Shown here: in pieces, positions 31,745 to 39,530 of the stretch
How positions within the stretch are numbered: the first letter of the stretch is position 1
Layout: every line of letters starts with the position of its first letter
Assembly: GCA_045591175.1 (NCBI GenBank)
Contig: JAZNSI010000047.1
Location: 17,540-81,539 of the forward strand
Source of the DNA: UBA11524 sp045591175
GTDB lineage: Bacteria; Bacillota; Clostridia; Christensenellales; Aristaeellaceae
Reading direction: 5' to 3'
Length of the DNA: 64,000 nt
The notes under the pieces: generated by a model
Seen by the model: only the letters and a program-made list of their open reading frames with translations
What the model was told of the DNA's origin: nothing
Database searches by the model: none
Translations under genes and position numbers: made by a program

Positions 31745-32665
31745 TTACTTGGCCATCTTGGCGATTTCTTCAGCCAGGTTGTCCTTGCGCTTCTCGATGC
31801 CCTCGCCGCGCTCGAAACGAACATAGCGAACCACGTCGATGGGGGAGCCAACGGCCTTGGCGGTCTCGGCAACAACGCCCTTGATGGTCTTGTCGCCGTC
31901 CTTGACGAAGACCTGCTCCAGCAGGCAGACTTCCTTGTAGTACTTCTCGATCTGACCCTCGACGATCTTGTCGACGATCTTCTCGGGCTTGCCGGACTCC
32001 AGAGCCTTGGCGCGGTAGATCTCGCGCTCCTTCTCCAGATTCTCGGAGTTCACTTCCTCGCGGCGGACAGCCTCGGGCTTGGCAGCGGCGATCTGCAGGC
32101 AGATGTCGTGAGCCAGCTCCTTGACGGCCTCGTTGTCGGCAGCCTCGGTGGCAACCTCAACCAGGACGCCCACCTTGCCACCCATGTGGATGTAGGAGGA
32201 CACCAGGCCGGTGGTCTCGTAGCGGGCGAAGCGGCGGACGGAGATCTTCTCGCCGATGGCCACGGTGGCCTCGGAGATCAGGTCTTCGATGGTCTTGGTC
32301 TCGTCGTCAACGAACTTCTGAGTATTCAGAGCGTCGATGTCGGCGGGGTTGGCCAGAGCCACGTGCTTCGCAACGGAGTTGGCGAAGTTCATGAAGTTTT
32401 CGGTCTTGGCAACGAAGTCGGTCTCGCAGTTGACTTCCACAACAGCGCCGATCTTGCCGCACTCGGTGATGTACTGAACAACAGCACCTTCCGCAGCGAT
32501 ACGGCCAGCCTTCTTGGCAGCCTGGGCCAGGCCCTTCTCACGGAGGCAGTCGATGGCCTTGTCCATGTCGCCGTCGTTCTCCATGAGGGCCTTCTTGCAG
32601 TCCATCATGCCGGCCTGAGTGCGCTCGCGCAGTTCCTTAACCAGAGCAGCAGTAATATTCGCCAT
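31745..32665 (-). CDS. tsf: Elongation factor Ts
   Basis: The 306-residue nucleotide exchange factor for EF-Tu has the N-terminal UBA-like domain 'LVKELRERTQAGMMDCKKAL', the EF-Ts core with 'VVEVNCETDFVAKTENF', and the typical dimerisation domain. The start at 32665 has AAAGAGGTTG upstream. It follows rpsB in the universal rpsB-tsf order, 53 bp downstream. Confidence 0.97.
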   Translation of the reverse strand: MANITAALVKELRERTQAGMMDCKKALMENDGDMDKAIDCLREKGLAQAAKKAGRIAAEGAVVQYITECGKIGAVVEVNCETDFVAKTENFMNFANSVAKHVALANPADIDALNTQKFVDDETKTIEDLISEATVAIGEKISVRRFARYETTGLVSSYIHMGGKVGVLVEVATEAADNEAVKELAHDICLQIAAAKPEAVRREEVNSENLEKEREIYRAKALESGKPEKIVDKIVEGQIEKYYKEVCLLEQVFVKDGDKTIKGVVAETAKAVGSPIDVVRYVRFERGEGIEKRKDNLAEEIAKMAK

Positions 32666-32718
32666 GGTATTCAACCTCTTTCTATCAATATTTGTTGGGT
32701 TGAGCTTCTGTGAGGCAA

Positions 32719-33441
32719 TTAGGCCTCAACGGGAGCTTCCACAGCCTCAGCGGACTGCTCGCCCTGCTTGCCTTCCAGGATGGCGTCGGCCATCTTGCCG
32801 GCGATCAGCTTGACAGCGCGGATGGCGTCGTCATTGCCGGGGATGACGTAGTCGATCTCGTCGGGATCGCAGTTGGTGTCAACGATGGCAACGATCGGGA
32901 TGTTCAGGATGCGGGCCTCGGTCACGGCGATGTGCTCCTTGCGGGGATCGACCACGAACAGGGCGCCGGGCAGCTTCTTCATCTCGCGGATGCCGCCGAT
33001 GTTGGCCTCGAGCTTTTCGCGCTCAGCCTTCAGCTGGATGACTTCCTTCTTGGGCAGCACCTCGAACTGGCCGGTGGCCTCCATCTTGTCGATGTCGTTC
33101 AGGCGCTTGATGCGGGTCTGGATGGTCTTGAAGTTGGTCAGCATGCCGCCCAGCCAGCGGTTGTTGACGTAGTACATGTTGCAGCGCTTGGCCTCGGACT
33201 CGATGGACTCCTGAGCCTGCTTCTTGGTGCCGACGAACAGCACGGTCTTGCCGGCCATCGCGGTATCACGGATGAAGTTGTAGGCCTCGTCAACCTTGCG
33301 GACGGTCTTCTGCAGGTCGATGATGTAGATGCCGTTGCGCTCGGTGAAGATGTACTGAGCCATCTTGGGGTTCCAGCGGCGGGTCTGGTGGCCGAAGTGG
33401 ACGCCAGCTTCCAGCAGCTGCTTCATGGAAATGACTGCCAT
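32719..33441 (-). CDS. rpsB: Ribosomal protein uS2
   Basis: The 240-residue 30S protein begins 'AVISMKQLLEAGVHFGHQTR' and has 'WNPKMAQYIFTERNGIYIID' and 'VVDPRKEHIAVTEARILNIP'. AAGGAGG precedes its ATG. It heads the rpsB-tsf transcript, which has a promoter at 33579-33607 and a ~130-nt structured leader. Confidence 0.98.
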   Translation of the reverse strand: MAVISMKQLLEAGVHFGHQTRRWNPKMAQYIFTERNGIYIIDLQKTVRKVDEAYNFIRDTAMAGKTVLFVGTKKQAQESIESEAKRCNMYYVNNRWLGGMLTNFKTIQTRIKRLNDIDKMEATGQFEVLPKKEVIQLKAEREKLEANIGGIREMKKLPGALFVVDPRKEHIAVTEARILNIPIVAIVDTNCDPDEIDYVIPGNDDAIRAVKLIAGKMADAILEGKQGEQSAEAVEAPVEA

Positions 33442-33571
33442 TGTGGGTTTCCTCCTTGTTATTTAGCTGCCCTTACGGGTTCAGCGGACCTCCCTGTACG
33501 CTTATGTGGCCATCCACTGCGCCTATCGTTTCAGCACAGCACAAGGAACCACAGCACACAGGTGCGTAGTC
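33442..33571 (-). ncRNA. rpsB 5' leader with predicted hairpins
   Basis: The ~130-nt leader between promoter and rpsB includes GCTG-AA-CCC-GTAA-GGG-CAGC (stem with a 2-nt bulge, about 33464-33483) and GTGCTG-rich sequence upstream. Autoregulatory S2 leaders are known in some bacteria; a match here is not established. Confidence 0.4.
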
Positions 33572-33578
33572 GGTTGAC

Positions 33579-33607
33579 ATTATAGCACATCGTCCAAGCG
33601 ATTGCAA
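33579..33607 (-). promoter_or_regulatory. rpsB-tsf promoter
   Basis: Minus-strand -35 TTGCAA (33602-33607), 17-bp spacer, perfect -10 TATAAT (33579-33584). Confidence 0.85.
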
Positions 33608-33652
33608 GCCCTTTTTTGCAGGATTTTCAAGGCTTTGCGGACTTTTTTGCAC

Positions 33653-33692
33653 AAAAAAACCGCCCGCAGCAGCGCCGCGGACAGTTGCGGTC
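33653..33692 (-). terminator. Terminator of the 74-residue membrane protein gene
   Basis: Minus-strand ACCGC ... GCGGT arms with an inner CGCGGCG/GCTGC pairing, then a run of seven T. It overlaps the stop codon region. Confidence 0.6.
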
Positions 33693-33915
33693 ATTCTTCA
33701 TCCTTGTCTTCCCGGGCAGCCTGTTCAGCCGCCTGCTTGCGCTTGGCGCTGAGGAACATCAGCACCGCCACCGAGCCGCCAAAGCACAGCAAGCTGATGT
33801 TGAGCAACAGTTCCTTGGCCGCACCGGCGAAGAAGCCCACCAACATCAGCACGATGCTGGCTGCGATGAGAACAAGGCCAACAATGGCCAGAATACGCTG
33901 GAAATTGGCTTTCAT
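33691..33915 (-). CDS. Small two-helix membrane protein (74 aa)
   Basis: The start at 33915 (MKANFQRILAIVGLVLIAAS) has AAGGAGGT upstream. Two hydrophobic segments (about residues 6-27 and 34-55) are followed by a charged tail (SAKRKQAAEQAAREDKDEE), predicted cytoplasmic. It is a monocistronic gene between rny and rpsB. The family is not recognised and function is unknown. Confidence 0.75.
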   Translation of the reverse strand: MKANFQRILAIVGLVLIAASIVLMLVGFFAGAAKELLLNISLLCFGGSVAVLMFLSAKRKQAAEQAAREDKDEE

Positions 33916-34011
33916 GGGGTGTACCTCCTTGGGTGGGGATGGGGATATTGTAGCATGGATCGGGCCGGATGGGAAGGGGGAATTTGCGGGAGCAGCACAT
34001 ACGTCAACAAA

Positions 34012-34045
34012 CAAAAGAACTCCCCTGCCACTTAAGACAGGGGAG
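34012..34045 (-). terminator. Terminator of rny
   Basis: Minus-strand CTCCCCTG (34038-34045) and CAGGGGAG (34020-34027), then TTCTTTTG. Confidence 0.8.
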
Positions 34046-34051
34046 CAGAAA

Positions 34052-35635
34052 TCACTTCGCGTACTCCATGGAGCGGGTCTCGCGGATCACGTTCACGCGG
34101 ATCTGACCCGGATACTCCATTTCCTTCTCGATGCGCTTGGCGATCTCCTTCGCCAGCACCTTGGTGCCCTCGTCGGTCACGTCGTCGGGCTTGACCATGA
34201 TGCGCACCTCGCGGCCGGACTGGATCGCGTAGCACTTCTCAACGCCGGCGAAGGACATCGAGATCTCCTCCAGCTTGGTCAGGCGCTTGATGTAGTTCTC
34301 GAGGGACTCGCGGCGGGCGCCGGGACGGGCAGCGCTGATGGCGTCCGCGGCCTGCACCAGCACAGCCTCGACGGTCTGGGGCTCCACGTCGTTGTGGTGC
34401 GCCAGGATCGCGTGGATCACGTCGTTGGACTCGTGGTACTTGCGGGCCAGCTCGCCGCCCAGGGTCACGTGGGTGCCCTCGGCCTCGTGGTCAACGGCCT
34501 TGCCGATATCGTGGAGCAGGCCGGCGCGCTTGGCCAGCTGGACGTCCGCGCCCAGCTCGGCGGCCATCAGGCCTGCCAGGTGGCTGACCTCGATGGCGTG
34601 CTTGAGCACGTTCTGGCCGTAGGAGGTGCGGTACTTCAGGCGGCCCAGGAGCTTGACCAGCTCGTGGTGGATGCCGTGCTGATTGGTCTCGAAGACAGCG
34701 GATTCGCCAGCCTCGCGGATCTGGTTCTCGACTTCCTTGCGGGCCTTCTCGACGGTCTCCTCAATGCGGGCGGGATGGATGCGGCCATCGTTGATGAGCT
34801 TCTCAACGGTCAGGCGGGCGATCTCGCGGCGCACGGGGTCAAAGGCAGACACGATGACGGCTTCGGGGGTGTCGTCGATGATCAGATCGACGCCGGTAGC
34901 GGTCTCCAGGGCGCGAATGTTGCGGCCCTCGCGGCCGATGATGCGGCCCTTCATGTCGTCGTTGGGCAGGGCGATGACGGACACGGTGGACTCAGCCACA
35001 TGGTCGGCAGCGCACTTCTGGATGGCCAGGGCGATGATGTTGCGGGCCTTCTTCTCGGCCTCTTCCTTGGCGCGGGCCTCGATGTCACGCACCTGAGCGG
35101 CGGCGTCATGGAAGGCTTCCTTCTGCACGCGCTCGATGATGATCTGCTTGGCCTCGTCCTGGGTCATGGCGGCGATGCGCTCCAGCTCAGCGGTCTGCTT
35201 TGCGTGGAGAGCCTCAGCCTCCTCCTGCAGGCGATCGACTTCCTCTTCCTTGCGGTCCAGGTTGTCGGAGCGCTTCTTCAGGTCGCTTTCGCGATTATCG
35301 AGGCTGTCGCTGCGCTTGTCCAGGGACGCTTCGCGCTGCATCAGGCGGTTTTCGCTCCGCTGCACTTCCGCGCGGCGGTCACGCATTTCGCGGTCATTCT
35401 CGGCCTTTTCGGCGTCCATGGCGGCACGCGCCTTCAGGATCTCTTCCTTGGCCTCAAACACCTTTTCCTTCTTGTAATCGTCAGCCTTGCGGACTGCGTC
35501 GTCGTAGAGGCGGCGGGCAGTCTCTTCACTGCGGTTGATCTTCTTCTCCACCATGCTCTTGCGGTAGGCATAGCCGATCGCCACGCCAATGAGCGCAAAC
35601 ACGATGATCAGAGCGATCCAGATGACAGGATGCAT
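34052..35635 (-). CDS. rny: Ribonuclease Y
   Basis: The 527-residue membrane-anchored endonuclease starts mRNA decay in Firmicutes. It has one N-terminal transmembrane helix ('WIALIIVFALIGVAIGYAYR'), a long coiled coil (about residues 28-200), a KH domain around 'ALPNDDMKGRIIGREGRNIR' and an HD domain with 'LLHDIGKAVDHE'. It is full length. It starts 500 bp downstream of a strong minus-strand promoter with a terminator in between, so its own transcription may be regulated. Confidence 0.97.
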   Translation of the reverse strand: MHPVIWIALIIVFALIGVAIGYAYRKSMVEKKINRSEETARRLYDDAVRKADDYKKEKVFEAKEEILKARAAMDAEKAENDREMRDRRAEVQRSENRLMQREASLDKRSDSLDNRESDLKKRSDNLDRKEEEVDRLQEEAEALHAKQTAELERIAAMTQDEAKQIIIERVQKEAFHDAAAQVRDIEARAKEEAEKKARNIIALAIQKCAADHVAESTVSVIALPNDDMKGRIIGREGRNIRALETATGVDLIIDDTPEAVIVSAFDPVRREIARLTVEKLINDGRIHPARIEETVEKARKEVENQIREAGESAVFETNQHGIHHELVKLLGRLKYRTSYGQNVLKHAIEVSHLAGLMAAELGADVQLAKRAGLLHDIGKAVDHEAEGTHVTLGGELARKYHESNDVIHAILAHHNDVEPQTVEAVLVQAADAISAARPGARRESLENYIKRLTKLEEISMSFAGVEKCYAIQSGREVRIMVKPDDVTDEGTKVLAKEIAKRIEKEMEYPGQIRVNVIRETRSMEYAK

Positions 35636-35708
35636 GTTTGTTTCCCCTCCTTTTCGTTTTTCTTTCTAAAAACATGTGTCAAGTAAAAGTGTGGATACCG
35701 GCGGAACA

Positions 35709-35750
35709 CAAAAAGCCGCGTGGGAGGGCTTGCACCCAGTCCCGCACGGC
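35709..35750 (-). terminator. Intrinsic terminator upstream of rny
   Basis: Minus-strand arms GCCGTGCGGGA (35740-35750) and TCCCACGCGGC (35715-35725), 11 bp with one mismatch and one wobble, then TTTTT. It has no coding gene in front of it. Confidence 0.75.
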
Positions 35751-36130
35751 TGCGCTGCTGAAATCGATGCATCCGGGGCATAAAGATCCACAGGAAAAAA
35801 CGCTCCCGTGGGCATAATGCGCCCTTGGATGGTTTGAATACCTCCATTTTACCGGCAGATGAGCATCATACGCCAAGGCATACTACGCCCTCTGCGCCTC
35901 ACAAAAACCACAGTTTCCCCCTCAAAACAGGCGGAAAACCAACCGGATGGCGCTCCCCAGAGCCGCCCTCCTATGCTTTTTGATACAGCCGACCGCCCTT
36001 TGAAATCACAAATAGGGGCTGCCGCCGAAAATTTGACGTGCAGAGGATCCCAAAAATCATGCACGGATTACAGGTAAACAGGGACTTTATCGAAAAACAG
36101 CCCGGAAGGATGAACCTTCTCCAGCCGATC
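35710..36130 (-). ncRNA. Candidate ~420-nt non-coding RNA or regulated leader
   Basis: The span runs from the expected start (~36130) of the promoter at 36137-36165 to the terminator at 35709-35750. I looked for RNase P, tmRNA, SRP RNA, 6S RNA, T-box and common riboswitch signatures and could assign none with confidence. Transcription is inferred only from promoter and terminator. Confidence 0.4.
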
Positions 36131-36136
36131 ATACCC

Positions 36137-36165
36137 ATTGTACGCTACAAAAGTCCATCTGTCAA
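36137..36165 (-). promoter_or_regulatory. Strong minus-strand promoter facing the gene-free interval
   Basis: Perfect -35 TTGACA (36160-36165), 17-bp spacer, -10 TACAAT (36137-36142). Confidence 0.8.
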
Positions 36166-36166
36166 G

Positions 36167-36187
36167 GGGGGGCATTGCCCCCTTTTT
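36167..36187 (+). terminator. Plus-strand hairpin with T-run
   Basis: GGGGGC-ATT-GCCCCC followed by six T. No plus-strand gene precedes it, so it would end an antisense or non-coding transcript. Confidence 0.6.
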
Positions 36188-36215
36188 TCATTTAATAAGT
36201 ACTATTTTGGTGAAC

Positions 36216-36704
36216 TCACGCCCCCAAACGGAGCCGTTCCGCCGTCTGGGCGAGGAACTCGGCATTGGTGGGGCGGTCTCCGACGGAGGACGCCAGGCGT
36301 CCCAAAGCCGCCCGGTACCCCTCTCCTCCCCGGGCAAAGGTCTGGGCGATGGCATGGCGGATGGCCCGCTCCACGCAGGCGGGCGTGGTGCTGTGCTGCT
36401 CCGCCACGCGGGGATACAGGTTGCGGCTGATGGTGCGGCTCAGGCCCGGCTCCTCCAGCAGCAGCGTGAGCGCTGTGCGCAGATACGCGCAGCCCAGCAG
36501 ATTCCCCGGTACGCCGATCTCCGCCAGCAGACGGCGGATGCGCTGTCCATCATCCGCCGCGGGGAAAAACCGCTGCTCCACAGGCGAAAACGTCCCCACC
36601 ACCCGGCAGGGATATGCCCCCGGCGTGTCGGCGGCATGCCTGTCCACCGCCACCAGCAGCAGCGCATCTCCGCCGTTTTGCATCACCCATTCAAGCCCTG
36701 CCAT
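36216..36704 (-). CDS. Spo0A C-terminal DNA-binding domain protein lacking a receiver domain
   Basis: The 162-residue protein matches the sporulation master regulator Spo0A only in its effector domain. 'IRRLLAEIGVPGNLLGCAYL' is followed by 'LSRTISRNLYPRVAEQHSTT' and 'CVERAIRHAIAQTFARGGEG', then 'RPTNAEFLAQTAERL'; these are the trans-activating helices and the helix-turn-helix. The first ~55 residues are not a response-regulator receiver: the acidic pocket and phospho-Asp are absent. Three ATG codons (36710, 36707, 36704) follow GGAGG; 36704 has the best spacing. It may bind 0A boxes without phosphorylation control. Confidence 0.8.
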   Translation of the reverse strand: MAGLEWVMQNGGDALLLVAVDRHAADTPGAYPCRVVGTFSPVEQRFFPAADDGQRIRRLLAEIGVPGNLLGCAYLRTALTLLLEEPGLSRTISRNLYPRVAEQHSTTPACVERAIRHAIAQTFARGGEGYRAALGRLASSVGDRPTNAEFLAQTAERLRLGA

Positions 36705-36848
36705 CATCATACCCTCCTTCGCGATTCTCCTGCATTTTACCACGTTTTTTCCCGCAGAAAAACCGAAAAGACTGTCATTTCCCCGCAACCTTTGTCGAAA
36801 AATATCGGTGTGTATCGTTCTGCGGCGCAGGGCGAAAAAAGAGCATCA

Positions 36849-36890
36849 AAAAAGGCGGAAAATCCGCCGTTTGAGCGGTTTCCGCCGGGG
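36849..36890 (-). terminator. Terminator after the cupin gene
   Basis: Minus-strand GGCGGAAA ... TTTCCGCC-type outer arms with an inner CGGCGGA pairing, then TTTTTT, just past the stop at 36893. Confidence 0.7.
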
Positions 36891-36892
36891 AT

Positions 36893-37357
36893 TTATTCGC
36901 CGTCGTAATAGTCCACATGTTCCTCTTTGCGGAACACCAGATTGACGTCCTTTCCCCACACGCCGATCTTCCCCGAATCCGGGTAGACCGCCGCATCCAG
37001 GTCGTGGATCGCGTCAAAGTCGATGTAGACCAGCTTTTCCGTGGATGAGGTGTTGGTCAGCTTGTGTGCGCCTTCGCTGCCGGCAGGGAAGAAAAGCAGC
37101 TCGCCCGCATGCACAACGTGCTCACCGTCGGGCGTTCTCAGCAACCCCTCGCCGCTGATGATGTAGAAGGTTTCCTCGTCCTTGAGGTGATAATGGTAGG
37201 GATAGGCCGACTTCATCGGGGGAATCTCGTAAATGCTGACCAGCGTATTGGCAGCCTCACCCCTGCGCACAAAGCTGCGGCGGATATACTCATAGCCGTC
37301 GTGCTCATGCTTGTGCTTTGCCGGAAGCTCCTCCGGCCTGCTATGCTTGATGCTCAT
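36893..37357 (-). CDS. Cupin-domain protein
   Basis: The 154-residue single cupin has the two cupin motifs: 'YHYHLKDEETFYIISGEGLL' (G-x5-H-x-H-x3-4-E-x6-G with metal-ligating His and Glu) and 'VHAGELLFFPAGSEGAHKLT' (G-x5-P-x-G-x2-H-x3-N). Members include isomerases, dioxygenases and sugar-binding proteins, so the reaction is undefined. It is 12 bp downstream of the GrpE-tailed protein gene and probably cotranscribed with it. Confidence 0.88.
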   Translation of the reverse strand: MSIKHSRPEELPAKHKHEHDGYEYIRRSFVRRGEAANTLVSIYEIPPMKSAYPYHYHLKDEETFYIISGEGLLRTPDGEHVVHAGELLFFPAGSEGAHKLTNTSSTEKLVYIDFDAIHDLDAAVYPDSGKIGVWGKDVNLVFRKEEHVDYYDGE

Positions 37358-37369
37358 GTGAGCCTCCTC

Positions 37370-38590
37370 TTACTGCAGTTCCACTTCCGCCTTGAGCAGA
37401 GCCTCCCCCGCGCCGGGCACGGTCACGCCGGGGGTAACGCACCGGGCGATCTGCGCGTCCCCTACCGCGCCCACGGAGGTGCCCACCGCCATGTGGTACG
37501 CCCCGTTGAAGACTTCCCCTGCCGCGGGCCGCAGGATGGTCAGGCCCAGCCGGGTGAGGGCGGTTTCCAGCTGGCGGACACGATCCCGCAACTGGGTCTG
37601 GGCGTCAGCGATCCCTGCCAGGACGGATGCATCCGCCTGGGTGACTGCCGCCGTCAGGGCCAGCTTGTCCAGCGCTGTTTCGCTCAGGCTGTGCAGGGCG
37701 GCGTAGCTCTGGGCCAGCATGCGACATTCGGCGCGGTCCAGCGCGTTGTCCCAGGCGTTGATCTTCGCCTCCAGCAGCGCGGTCAGCTGGCGGAGATCCC
37801 CGGCCATGGCGCTGCGGGCGGCAGCATAATCCCGCGCGGCGTCTTCCCGCAATTCGGACAGGGCGCGTTCCGCCTCCTCACGGGCGAGGCGCGCATCCGA
37901 TTGCTCCTGCATGAACTGCGCCCGGAAGGCAGCCTTCGCCGCTTCCCGCTGGGCTTCGTAGGTCTGGCGGAGGGCTTCCTCCTCCTGCAGCCGACGTGCC
38001 TCGATGGCGTAGCGCACCTGTTCGGTGATCACGCCCTCCTCCAGCAGACGCAGGCGCTGCACGGCTTCGTCCCGCTCTGCCTGAAGGGATCTGCAGCGGT
38101 CATCCAGCATCTTGTTGAGGGTGTGCACCTGCTCGATCTCCCGCTGGGCAGCGTCGTCCGCCTGGGGGATGACGGTATCATCGCGGGCGTCCACCAGCTG
38201 CCGGGAAACAGCGCGCAGCTGCTTGAGCTTCTCCACGATATCCGCCTTCACGGTCATGAGGAAGGAGCCGGGTCCCTCCAGGGCGGCCCAGCTGGCCTTT
38301 TCGCCCCGCAGATGCAGGTGCGGGACGTATTCCGTGGCGTCACGCATGTCGCGGCCCAGCACAATCATGCTGTGGCACTCCATCAGCGCGGCGTAATCCA
38401 CCACGTAGATTTTTTCCATCAGTCCGCTGCGGATGTCCAGCAGCAGCTGCTCCAGCAGATCGCAGTAACCCTGCTGCATCAGCTCGCGGTAGAGCGCGTC
38501 CCGCAGGGCAGTGTAGTATTGCTGGCGGGGCAGCGGATTTCCCTCCGCCCGGTCGGTGATATCCTGCTGATAGATTTCCAGCGCCTGCAT
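37370..38590 (-). CDS. Coiled-coil protein with a GrpE-like C-terminal domain
   Basis: The 406-residue protein has an N-terminal region (about 1-120) of unknown type, a long Ala/Glu/Arg-rich coiled coil (about 140-330), and a C-terminal ~60 residues resembling the GrpE head. 'LTRLGLTILRPAAGEVFNGA' and 'YHMAVGTSVGAV', then 'VTPGVTVPGAGEALLKAEVE', correspond to GrpE 'G...i...G..FdP..H.Av' and 'GY...g.vlRpA.V.V'. GrpE is the DnaK nucleotide exchange factor; here dnaK and dnaJ are absent. The start at 38590 has GGAGG. Exchange activity is inference. Confidence 0.7.
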   Translation of the reverse strand: MQALEIYQQDITDRAEGNPLPRQQYYTALRDALYRELMQQGYCDLLEQLLLDIRSGLMEKIYVVDYAALMECHSMIVLGRDMRDATEYVPHLHLRGEKASWAALEGPGSFLMTVKADIVEKLKQLRAVSRQLVDARDDTVIPQADDAAQREIEQVHTLNKMLDDRCRSLQAERDEAVQRLRLLEEGVITEQVRYAIEARRLQEEEALRQTYEAQREAAKAAFRAQFMQEQSDARLAREEAERALSELREDAARDYAAARSAMAGDLRQLTALLEAKINAWDNALDRAECRMLAQSYAALHSLSETALDKLALTAAVTQADASVLAGIADAQTQLRDRVRQLETALTRLGLTILRPAAGEVFNGAYHMAVGTSVGAVGDAQIARCVTPGVTVPGAGEALLKAEVELQ

Positions 38591-38741
38591 GGAGCAGCCC
38601 TCCTGTCGATTTGTGTTGGTTTCAGTATACCACGGGGGATGGGTGGTTGGCAAGGGCGGAGGGCTGTCAGCGCTGCTTGCGGGAGGGCGAGCGCTCCCAG
38701 CCACAAGAAATCGCCGCCTCCGTACAGGAAGCGGCGCGGTT

Positions 38742-39392
38742 TCAGTTGAAGAAGGGCTTGAATTTGGCGGCGATGGCGGAAATGACCGGGCCGAGGAAGA
38801 AGCAGCTCAGGACGGTGAAAACGCCGACCTGTCCGCCAAGGGCGAAGCCGATCACGGTCGCGGCGATATCGTAGCACACGCGCACAACGGCGAAGGATAC
38901 CTTTGGCAGGCGGCGGGCGATGATCTGGGACATCGCGTCATAGGGAGCGGTGCCCAGATCCACCACCATGTAGAAGGCCACCGCCACCAGGAACAGCGCC
39001 ATCGCCGGGACGAACACGGCGCCGCGCACGAGGAGGGATTCCACCTCGCCGGGGAGCAGCATTTCCACGATGGGCTTGAAGAAATCGCGGGAATAACCCA
39101 CCAGCACCATGTTTGCCAGCGAGCCCAGGCCGATGCAGCGGCCCTCCTTCAGCAGGAGGATCACGATCAGCAGCACGGTGTTGAAGATCAGCTGCCAGGT
39201 GCCGAGCTTCTGCCAGTGCAGGACGTTCTGCGCCATGGACAGGTTGAAGACCGTGCAGGGGTCGGTACCCACGCGGGTCTTCTCGAAAAAGGCGATGCAC
39301 ATGCCCATCATGATGACGCTGATGAGGAGCACGGGGATGCGCCTGCCCATATGGGGCTGGCAGAAAAGGTGATTGGACAGCTTCTTCAGCAT
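38742..39392 (-). CDS. YczE/YitT-like integral membrane protein
   Basis: The 216-residue protein has five or six hydrophobic helices. The N-terminal 'RRIPVLLISVIMMGMCIAFF' and 'EKTRVGTDPCTVFNLSMAQN' resemble the YczE/YyaS/YitT family start ('G.al...a.lGt.Pw..f..gl'), and 'DLGTAPYDAMSQIIARRLPK' repeats that motif. Function in this family is unknown; some members are linked to secondary metabolism or export. GGAGG upstream supports the start at 39392. It is divergent from smc. Confidence 0.8.
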   Translation of the reverse strand: MLKKLSNHLFCQPHMGRRIPVLLISVIMMGMCIAFFEKTRVGTDPCTVFNLSMAQNVLHWQKLGTWQLIFNTVLLIVILLLKEGRCIGLGSLANMVLVGYSRDFFKPIVEMLLPGEVESLLVRGAVFVPAMALFLVAVAFYMVVDLGTAPYDAMSQIIARRLPKVSFAVVRVCYDIAATVIGFALGGQVGVFTVLSCFFLGPVISAIAAKFKPFFN

Positions 39393-39530
39393 GACAAATG
39401 CCTCCGGAATAGTCAAATTCCCGCCAATGATAGCACAAACCACCGCCGGATGCAATAATATTGAAGAAATAAATGGACGAATCCGCCTTTTTGTGTTATA
39501 CTGTAAGTTGGTCAAATGTGGCCGCATTAC

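Larger units (their letters stand above)
35636..36215. other. 580-bp interval without a recognisable gene
   Basis: It contains a consensus minus-strand promoter (36137-36165), a minus-strand terminator (35709-35750), and a plus-strand G-run/C-run terminator (36167-36187). Frames across it lack ribosome binding sites and recognisable domains. Confidence 0.6.
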
